A stretch of 64,000 bases of DNA, from NCBI GenBank assembly GCA_035540495.1, contig DATLGL010000042.1, positions 26,406 to 90,405 on the forward strand, written 5' to 3'. Below are positions 58,147 to 64,000 of this stretch, one piece after another. This DNA comes from DASVEG01 sp035540495 (GTDB lineage: Bacteria > Actinomycetota > Acidimicrobiia > Acidimicrobiales > CADCTF01). The translations under genes were made by a program, and so were the position numbers. Numbering within the stretch: the first letter of the stretch is position 1; the number at the start of each line of letters is the position of its first letter. The notes under the pieces are model-generated. The model saw nothing but the letters and a program-made list of their open reading frames with translations. It had not been told where the DNA came from and made no database searches.

Positions 58147-59300
58147 CAGCGGTTCCTTTCGTTGCGGAGGTCGAACGCGATCTTCACCGCGCCGCGGCGT
58201 CCGGCCTCGGCGGCATGCTGGATCGCGTCGTTGTAACGATCGATGGAGTAGGTGGCGGTGACGAGCCGGCCGAGGTCGCGGGCGCGGATCAGCTCGACGG
58301 CCTGCTCGAAGTCGTGGCGGGTGTAGGCGTACGACCCCGTGACGGAGACCTCACGGAACCACAGCGGCGTCAGGTCGAGGGTTGTGACGCCCGGCATGCC
58401 GACGAGCACGACGTGTCCGCCCGGACGAACGACGCGGAGGGCCTGCGCGATCGAGTCCGCGCTCCCGACGCAGTCGATGACGCACCCGATGCCGCCCGTC
58501 ACCTGATCACCCGCCACGAGCGATCCGGTGTGTCGCCGCACCGCGCGATCGAGCTCGTCCGGCGCGGCGACCACCGACGCGCCGAGCTCCTTCGCCCACC
58601 GCTTCTGGTCGGGGTACTTCGCGGTGGCGACGATCCACGACTCGTCGTCGTGTTGCCGCAGCGCCGCGATCACGCCGAGCCCGAGGGTGCCGCTGCCGAT
58701 CACGGCAATCGAACGCTCGGCGACCGCCAGCGAGTGGAACGCGCCGTGGATCGCGCAGGCCACCGGCTCGATCATGACGGCCTGCTCGTCGGTGAAGTCG
58801 TCGGGCACGGGGAACAGCTGCGACTGGTGGGCCACCATGGCGACGCTCCAGCCGCCACCGGTGTCCTCGCAGAACCCCGTCTGCAGACCGGGGCTGATGT
58901 GTCCGAACGCGGTGCGCTCGCACAGGTTCGTGGCGCCGTGAGCGCACTGGGTGCACGGGGGATCGATGCCACGCGCCGCGCAGGTCAGCGTCGACATGAC
59001 GACGACACGCGTGCTGTCGTCGAGCTCGCCGACGATCTCGTGGCCGGGTACGAACGGGAAGCTCACGATCGGCTCGAAGTACCGGCTCGAGGTCGCGTCG
59101 ATCGTGGCGAGGTCGGAGCCGCAGATCCCGGCGAGTCGCGGGCGCACCCGAACCCACCCGGGGCCGGGGAGCTCGGGCTCGTCGATGTCTGCGAGGCGCA
59201 GCGGACCCACTCGGGAGCCCCGCCCCGGGCCCGCCACCATGCCCGCCACGCGGGCGGCGGCGAACTTGGCGACCTTGCGTTCGAACACGAGCGCCCTCAC
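58146..59300 (-). CDS. Zinc-dependent alcohol dehydrogenase (MDR family)
   Basis: A 384-residue MDR protein from GTG 59300, overlapping the stop of the fusion gene upstream (GTGA). Catalytic zinc: CGSD near residue 60 and GHEIVGE near 85. Structural zinc cysteines lie in CAARGIDPPCTQC...LCE. NAD(P) motif: VIGSGTLGLGVIAALRQ. It probably interconverts an alcohol and an aldehyde or ketone in the same pathway as the acyl reductase. Confidence 0.9.
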   Translation of the reverse strand: MRALVFERKVAKFAAARVAGMVAGPGRGSRVGPLRLADIDEPELPGPGWVRVRPRLAGICGSDLATIDATSSRYFEPIVSFPFVPGHEIVGELDDSTRVVVMSTLTCAARGIDPPCTQCAHGATNLCERTAFGHISPGLQTGFCEDTGGGWSVAMVAHQSQLFPVPDDFTDEQAVMIEPVACAIHGAFHSLAVAERSIAVIGSGTLGLGVIAALRQHDDESWIVATAKYPDQKRWAKELGASVVAAPDELDRAVRRHTGSLVAGDQVTGGIGCVIDCVGSADSIAQALRVVRPGGHVVLVGMPGVTTLDLTPLWFREVSVTGSYAYTRHDFEQAVELIRARDLGRLVTATYSIDRYNDAIQHAAEAGRRGAVKIAFDLRNERNR

Positions 59301-61645
59301 GACGAGAAGCTCCTCGGGCGGACGTTGCCCTTCCACCGAGGGCCGATCGGCAGCAGAGGAGCCGGACCTTGCGGCGCCTTGTCCCAGTGCTCGACGTGCC
59401 AGCCGCGCTTGCGCGCGATCGTCGCCAGCTTCGGCTCGGGGTTCACCGCGACCGGGTGCCCGACCACCTCGAGCATCGGCATGTCGCTAGCCGAGTCGGC
59501 GTACGCAACCGACTCCTCGAGTGAGAGTCCTTCGCGCTCTGCGTATTGCAGCATCGCCAACGCACGCGCCTCGCCCGTCGGTGGGCCTTCCAGGAGCTCC
59601 CCGTTGAACGTGCCGTGCTCGGTTTCGCCGAGCTGCGCGCAGATCACCTCGTCGAAGAGCGGCCGCAACGGCTCGACGACGAAGTCGAGCGCACCCGTGA
59701 TCAGCAGCGTTCGATGGCCCAGGGCACGATGCTCACGCACACGCCGGATCCCCGACGGGAACGACTTCATCAGGATGAGGCGCGAGAAGAGCTCCCACGC
59801 GTCGGTGCGGATCCGCTCGACGGGAGCGCCGTCGTAGCGACGGTAGAAGTAGCGGAGGAAGTCGCCTCGGTCGCGCCGGTCGAGGGCCAGCAGCGAGGGC
59901 GCCTCGCGCAGCATCTTCATGGTGAAGCGGACTCGGTCGTCTTCCGGCAGACGCCTCGTCGCGAGCCACGAGTACGACTCGACGACGTTCGACGCGATGA
60001 GCGTGTTCTCGAGGTCGAAGGCCGCGATGTGGCGATCGGGGGAGAGGATGTTGCGCCGGCCGCGCTGCTCGCGCGTCAGGCCCTCCTTCTTTCCCGGCGT
60101 CGTCCGGACGCGAGCGTGCACGACGACCGACGGCAGGTGGACCTGCTGGACGAAGTGGTCCCAGTCGATGACCTTGGGGTCGAACACGAACGTCCGCTGG
60201 TCGTCCTCCGGCAACCGCTCGTAGAGCGAGATCAGACGATCGACGCGGTAGATGGCCTCGGTCTCCGCGTAGGCGCCGTAGAGCTCGACGTAACCGAGTG
60301 CACGCTCGGCTTGCGCCCGCTGCTCTTCGAGCTTCGCGGTGAACGAGGCCTGCTTCCCTCGGATCGGCAGCATCGCGGCCGCCTTCTCCGCCGCGCTGAT
60401 CGCCTTCGTCGCCCGCTGGAGCTGGCGTTGCACTCGGCCGCGACCGGGGAAGTGCCATTCGGGCACCACGATCGGCTGGCCCTCGCTGTCGTACAGCGGG
60501 TTGCGGATGAAGTAGTCGCTCACCAGATCGACGAGGTGCCGGTAACGGAGCGGGTTCCGCTTGCCGGACGCGACCTGGTACACGGACGGCCCGGCCTCGT
60601 CGGGACCATCCGCTGCCACAGCGACGATCGCGGCGACGACGAGATCGACGGGGATGACGTCGATCACGCCTTCGGGGATCCCGGGGAACTCCTTCAGCAG
60701 GCCGCGGGCGTAGCTGATGATCACCGGCTCCGCCATGCGGAAGCCGCGGATCCAGCCGGGGACAGGCTCCTCGATCGCCGATTCGATGATCGAGGGCCGC
60801 ACGATCGTGAGGGGCACGCCGGACGCGGCGACCGTCTCGAGCGTCGCCCGCTCGCCGAGCGCCTTCGTGTAGGCGTACGCGTCTGGCCACCCGAGCGACT
60901 GGGCGCGGGCGCGGCCCGCTTCGACCATTCGCTCCTTCACCCAGTCTTCGCGGAGGCGCTCCGTCTTCTCGGCGAGCAGCGGCGAACCAGCCGCGCCGAG
61001 CTCGTGGCGAGCGTTCGCGTGGAACTCGGCGAGACGCTTGGGATCCCGCGATGCCGCGTCGACATCGGCACGGGTGCGGCGCGCCGCATCGACCTCGGCG
61101 CGCCAGTCGACACCGACCGCGAACGGCGTCTGCGGCAGTGGGAGCTCCGGCGCTTCGCCACGTCGCGATCCCGCGACGTAGGCCGTCGACACCGCGACGA
61201 GGTGCGCCTTCGATCCGGCGTCGGCGATCGCCGTCGCGACACGCGACGCACCGAGCAGGTTGACCTCGACCGCCGAGTCGAGCGGCGAGTCGAACGACAC
61301 GGTTGCCGCCGAGTGGATGACGACGTCGCACGCGGCGAAAGCGGCGCGCCCCTCGTCGTCGAGGCCGAGACCGTCGACGCCGACGTCGCCCGCGATGGCG
61401 GTCACACGACGTGCGATCTCCTCGTCGAACCGCCCTCCGAGCTCGGAGCGGAGCCGGTCGAAGCAGTCGTTCTTGATGACTTCCCGGCGGACGCGCTCCG
61501 CCGCACCGCGCCGGCCCGGCCGGACGAGGAGGACGAGCTCGCATCCGGGAACGGAGCGGAGCAGGCGTTCGACGAGCGCGGTGCCGAGGAAGCCGGTCGA
61601 GCCGGTGACGGCGATGCGCTTCCCGGCGAGTGCCTCGGCGATCAT
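59297..61645 (-). CDS. Fatty acyl reductase-like / HAD-IB hydrolase fusion
   Basis: A 782-residue protein from ATG 61645 (ACAGGA upstream). The N-terminal NAD-binding_4/male-sterility domain (about 8-370) has cofactor motif TGSTGFLGTAL and the active-site Tyr-x-x-x-Lys in YAYTKALGE (about 255-260), as in fatty acyl-CoA reductases. A helical linker follows, then a HAD-IB phosphatase (about 535-770): AAFDLENTLIASN motif I, TLLITGALDFVV, and VAYADSASDMPMLEVVG. The predicted activity is reduction of an acyl thioester coupled to a phosphatase step. It is first in a four-gene operon with overlapping starts. Confidence 0.85.
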   Translation of the reverse strand: MIAEALAGKRIAVTGSTGFLGTALVERLLRSVPGCELVLLVRPGRRGAAERVRREVIKNDCFDRLRSELGGRFDEEIARRVTAIAGDVGVDGLGLDDEGRAAFAACDVVIHSAATVSFDSPLDSAVEVNLLGASRVATAIADAGSKAHLVAVSTAYVAGSRRGEAPELPLPQTPFAVGVDWRAEVDAARRTRADVDAASRDPKRLAEFHANARHELGAAGSPLLAEKTERLREDWVKERMVEAGRARAQSLGWPDAYAYTKALGERATLETVAASGVPLTIVRPSIIESAIEEPVPGWIRGFRMAEPVIISYARGLLKEFPGIPEGVIDVIPVDLVVAAIVAVAADGPDEAGPSVYQVASGKRNPLRYRHLVDLVSDYFIRNPLYDSEGQPIVVPEWHFPGRGRVQRQLQRATKAISAAEKAAAMLPIRGKQASFTAKLEEQRAQAERALGYVELYGAYAETEAIYRVDRLISLYERLPEDDQRTFVFDPKVIDWDHFVQQVHLPSVVVHARVRTTPGKKEGLTREQRGRRNILSPDRHIAAFDLENTLIASNVVESYSWLATRRLPEDDRVRFTMKMLREAPSLLALDRRDRGDFLRYFYRRYDGAPVERIRTDAWELFSRLILMKSFPSGIRRVREHRALGHRTLLITGALDFVVEPLRPLFDEVICAQLGETEHGTFNGELLEGPPTGEARALAMLQYAEREGLSLEESVAYADSASDMPMLEVVGHPVAVNPEPKLATIARKRGWHVEHWDKAPQGPAPLLPIGPRWKGNVRPRSFSS

Positions 61646-61657
61646 GGGCGTCCTGTC

Positions 61658-61669
61658 TACCATTTGGTA
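61658..61669. promoter_or_regulatory. Palindromic operator candidate between divergent TetR and acyl-reductase operon
   Basis: TACCATTTGGTA has perfect 5-bp arms (TACCA/TGGTA) around TT. It lies 12 nt before the reductase ATG (61645) and 1 nt before the TetR GTG (61671), so one bound dimer could block both genes. Confidence 0.55.
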
Positions 61670-61670
61670 A

Positions 61671-62270
61671 GTGGCGGTCGCGACCAAGGCGAGGGTGCTG
61701 GATGCGGCGCTCGCGAGCTTCGGCTCGAAGGGATACGAAGCGACGTCGCTCGACTCGCTGGCCGCGACCCTCGGTCTCACGAAGCAGTCGATCCTCTACC
61801 ACTTCGCATCGAAGGAAGCCCTGCTCGAGGCGCTCATCGACCGCAGTGCCGTCGAGCTCGCAGATGCGCTGGAGGATGCAATCGCCAACGCCGGCCCGGG
61901 GTTCGCTCGCGTCGAAGCGGTCGTCCGGTCGGTGTTCCGTCTCGCTGCGCGCCGGCCGGAGCTCCTCAACTTCGTGCGCGAGGTCAGCCGTCTCGGGCCG
62001 CCCGCAGCCACCCGACTCATGGCCGAGCTCGATCCCTTGATCGCGCGGGCGTCGGCGTTTCTCGAGGCCGAGATGGAAGCCGGCAACATGCGCAGGCAGG
62101 AGCCGCGCCTGCTCCTGCTCGCGGCCTACTCGACCGTGATCGGGATGGCGACCGAGGTCGAGGTGCTGCGGGCGTTCGGCGAGGAGCCAGGGCTGCGCTC
62201 CCTCGTGCGCCGCCGCAGCGAGCTCATCGCCTTCTTGCGTTCCGCCTTGGAGGCGTCTTCTTCGGCGTGA
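61671..62270 (+). CDS. TetR family transcriptional regulator
   Basis: A 199-residue protein from GTG 61671. The HTH covers about 20-60 (SLDSLAATLGLTKQSILYHF ASKEALLEAL). The C-terminal region is a TetR_C-like ligand domain. It is divergent from the acyl reductase-HAD operon, separated by 25 bp that contain a palindrome, so it is the likely repressor of that operon. Its 3' end overlaps the convergent membrane protein gene by 47 nt. Confidence 0.88.
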   Translation: MAVATKARVLDAALASFGSKGYEATSLDSLAATLGLTKQSILYHFASKEALLEALIDRSAVELADALEDAIANAGPGFARVEAVVRSVFRLAARRPELLNFVREVSRLGPPAATRLMAELDPLIARASAFLEAEMEAGNMRRQEPRLLLLAAYSTVIGMATEVEVLRAFGEEPGLRSLVRRRSELIAFLRSALEASSSA

Positions 62271-62703
62271 CCCGCCCCGACGTGACGGACGACGGGTTCT
62301 TCGAAGACGACTTCTTCGGCGCCGGCTTCGCGGTCACCGCGTCACGCACCTCCGTCGCGACCGGGCGTCCCTCGACCGACGCCTTCACGGCCCGGTGCGC
62401 CCGCAACCCGAGCCAGAACGCGAACCCGATGTAGATCGCTCCGAAGACGTACGCGAACCCCCATGGCCCGAACGTGCCGATGAGGAACGCGGTGAAGGCG
62501 GTCCACAGCCGGTGGCCCTGCCGCGTCACGAGAGCGAGCGAGAACGAGAAGAGCAGCGCGAGGCCGAAGCCGGTGGCATGGGACCCGCCGTTCCACGGCG
62601 TCCACACGACGAAGAAGCCGATCGCCGACAGACCCGCGAGCAGGTAGCCGACCCGCTGCTCCTTCGGTAGGAGCAGCAGCGCAGGATCGGTGCGTCGCCT
62701 CAC
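62224..62703 (-). CDS. Four-helix membrane protein with basic tail
   Basis: A 159-residue protein from GTG 62703, chosen because it overlaps the upstream gene's stop (GTGA); GTG 62724 would add 7 residues. About four hydrophobic helices (QRVGYLLAGLSAIGFFVVW; GFGLALLFSFSLALVT; TAFTAFLIGTFGPWGFAYVF; GAIYIGFAFWLGL) are followed by a Lys/Arg/Ser/Pro-rich cytoplasmic tail. Function unknown. Confidence 0.65.
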   Translation of the reverse strand: MRRRTDPALLLLPKEQRVGYLLAGLSAIGFFVVWTPWNGGSHATGFGLALLFSFSLALVTRQGHRLWTAFTAFLIGTFGPWGFAYVFGAIYIGFAFWLGLRAHRAVKASVEGRPVATEVRDAVTAKPAPKKSSSKNPSSVTSGRVTPKKTPPRRNARRR

Positions 62704-62918
62704 GTCCGGCGGTGCCGGAGCCACGGACGCACGAACGCGACGGTGAGACGCGGATCGTCCGGGTCGAGCACGAGATCGATCGGGTCGCCGTCGCCACCGA
62801 CGGATGTCTCGATGATCGGGAGCTCCTCGCGTTCGTTGCCCTCGAGCACCTGGGCGAGGCCGAGCATCGACGCCGCCACCAGCGATCGCCCGAGGGGCTT
62901 CTGCGCTTCCGCGGCCAC
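62700..62918 (-). CDS. 72-residue protein of unknown function
   Basis: A small protein from GTG 62918 (MAAEAQKPLGRSLVAASMLG...), with an acidic mid-part (DPIDLVLDPDDPRLTVAF) and a basic end. The frame is translationally coupled to the next gene by GTGA. No known domain was recognised. Confidence 0.55.
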   Translation of the reverse strand: MAAEAQKPLGRSLVAASMLGLAQVLEGNEREELPIIETSVGGDGDPIDLVLDPDDPRLTVAFVRPWLRHRRT

Positions 62919-62945
62919 GGGGCTCAGCGTATCGACGGCAGCCTC

Positions 62946-63864
62946 CTAAGCGAACAGCACCCCAGGGTTCAGGACGCCCGCAGGGTCGAGCTCGCGCTTC
63001 ACCGCGCGCAGCGCCGACTCGAACACCGGTGGGCGCTGGCGGTCGTAGCCGGGTCGATGATCACGGCCGACGGCGTGGTGGTGCGTCACGGTGCCACCCG
63101 CGCCGACCACTGCGTCCATCGCCGCGGCCTTCACCTCGTCCCACTGCGCCACCTGCGACCCTCGGCGTCCGGGGGCCATGACCGTGTAGTAGGGCGCGGG
63201 TCCGTCGGGATAGACGTGGGTGAAGCGACAGGTGATAGTGCCGCCGCCGCACACCGCGTCGAGCGCACGCTGCACCCGTTCCACGACCTCGGCATGGAAC
63301 GTGGGGAAGGCGCTCCACGTGCACGCCGTCTCGAACGTGTCGACGATGCAGCCGAGTCTGGTGAGCGCGTCGCGTCCGTAGGGCGCGCGGATGAAGCTGT
63401 TCCGCCACGCACCGGCTGCTCCCTCGGTCGACGACGAACGGACGCCCTCGGGGATCGTGCCGCCGTGGTCTGCCACCAGTTCGACGGCTCGTTCCATCCA
63501 CGCGTCGACCGGGTGATCAGCGGACTCGAAGCCCACGAGGAGGACGCTCGACCCATCGGTGACGCCGGCTGACGTCGACTCGCCGCCGTCGAGCACGCGG
63601 CAGTTGGTCGGGAACAGCGCAGACTGCGAGAGCGCTCGGCACGCGGCGGCCGCGGCTTCGAGCGTCGAGAAGCGCGCGCTCGCCGACGCCTTGAACCGCA
63701 CCCGGTCCTGCACCCGCATCCACGCCTCCGTGATGATCCCGAGCGTTCCCTCCGAGCCGAGCACCATGCGGTCCGGGGATGGGCCGGCGCCCGATCCGGG
63801 CAGTCGCCGGCTCTCGATGACGCCCGCAGGCGTGATCGTGCGCATCGACTCCACTAGGTCTTCC
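62946..63864 (-). pseudogene. FAD-linked oxidase, N-terminal half lost to an insertion
   Basis: About 305 codons encode the C-terminal part of a PCMH-type FAD-linked oxidase (alkyl-DHAP synthase/glycolate oxidase group): SRRLPGSGAGPSPDRMVLGS and EGTLGIITEAWMRV, then the FAD-oxidase C domain (GGGTITCRFTHVYPDGPAPY, THHHAVGRDHR, ending LDPAGVLNPGVLFA). Full-length relatives have about 520-540 residues, with a first FAD-binding half that is absent here. The match ends at DLVESMRTITP, next to the insertion sequence, so the protein is almost certainly nonfunctional. The missing half may lie on the far side of the element, beyond the window. Confidence 0.75.
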
Positions 63865-64000
63865 TGTCCGGGGGTTGAGGTTGCAGGTCCACCAGTCGTG
63901 GGCCAAGGCAGTGGACCCTTTGGTTCCTTCCACAGAATCGAAGGAGCCGACTGCCTTGACCCGAGACGAGATCATCTACCACCGGCGCGTGCGGGTGTTG
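63865..64000 (+). mobile_element. Left end of an insertion sequence, probably IS481-like
   Basis: From TGTCCGGGGG (63865) onward, the sequence no longer matches the oxidase. It leads to a ribosome binding site (GAAGGAG, 63940-63946) and the first codons of a transposase-like ORF. The left end TGT... is compatible with IS481-type inverted repeats. The right end, target duplication and most of the element are outside the window, so the exact boundary is an estimate. Confidence 0.55.
63956..64000 (+). CDS. Transposase, first 15 codons (continues beyond window)
   Basis: TTG opens LTRDEIIYHRRVRVL, open to the window edge. GAAGGAG lies 9 nt upstream. The start resembles the N-terminus of IS481/leucine-zipper-type transposases (MTRDE.IYHRRVRVL.LAE...), from memory. 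The partial length limits the call. Confidence 0.5.
   Translation, partial: MTRDEIIYHRRVRVL

Overview
The window comes from a GC-rich chromosome, probably an actinobacterium. The evidence is a WhiB-type iron-sulfur regulator, a HelD-type RNA polymerase helicase, ECF sigma control, many GTG and TTG starts, and frequent leaderless-type promoters with a TAnnnT hexamer 6-8 nt before the start codon. The mix of Baeyer-Villiger monooxygenase, SDR, MaoC, PlsC-HAD fusions and FMN-dependent GltB-like enzymes recalls Acidimicrobiia, but that is only an impression. Genes are dense: no gap exceeds 300 bp, and 1-4 nt start/stop overlaps mark many operons.

Layout. 1-4.0 kb: an amidohydrolase cut by the window edge, a HEAT-repeat/TetR pair with two matching palindromic operators, and an FMN-binding GltB-like oxidoreductase. 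3.8-5.5 kb: a membrane microprotein, an ECF sigma factor and a likely anti-sigma factor, all overlapping. 5.6-11.5 kb: a DinB protein, a putative leader peptide, a heterodimeric ABC exporter with one degenerate ATP site, and a dienelactone hydrolase. 11.5-16.9 kb: MaoC, SDR, GNAT, a GHKL ATPase joined to a zincin-like tail, a tandem universal stress protein and a GAF histidine kinase. 17-25.1 kb: GGDEF/EAL, HelD, a nitrilase-Nudix fusion, an MmcQ-like protein, and a Baeyer-Villiger monooxygenase behind a perfect 16-bp palindrome. 25.2-35.8 kb: an FtsX permease, a zinc ribbon with a hairpin over its ribosome binding site, WhiB, a SNF2 helicase, quinone oxidoreductase, EngB, a sigma-4-like microprotein and a spermidine-synthase-like membrane enzyme. 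35.8-44.6 kb: topoisomerase IB, a heme-oxygenase-like diiron protein, an SpoIIE phosphatase, tRNA-Val(GAC), a CBS protein, a receiver protein and a LysR regulator.

42-56 kb is the most distinctive region. A 1704-residue modular protein carries the LQ..AGN.AV..LL motif known from cargo of extracellular contractile injection systems. It has a long helical/hydrophobic middle and two C-terminal modules, each introduced by a similar linker. The first module resembles ExoY/CyaA/edema-factor nucleotidyl cyclases; the second is an HNH nuclease. A candidate immunity gene and a small membrane protein follow, each overlapping its predecessor by GTGA. Two single-pass proteins with a cytoplasmic Ig-like domain and a C-terminal ectodomain lie nearby. 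No sheath, tube or baseplate genes are in the window. I interpret the locus as a toxin-immunity cargo module for a contractile apparatus encoded elsewhere.

55.6-62.3 kb is a compact lipid-type operon (acyl reductase-HAD fusion, alcohol dehydrogenase, LarA-like protein, acyltransferase) divergent from a TetR regulator, with a palindrome between them. At 63.9 kb an insertion sequence, probably IS481-like, enters and has removed the N-terminal half of an FAD-linked oxidase gene.
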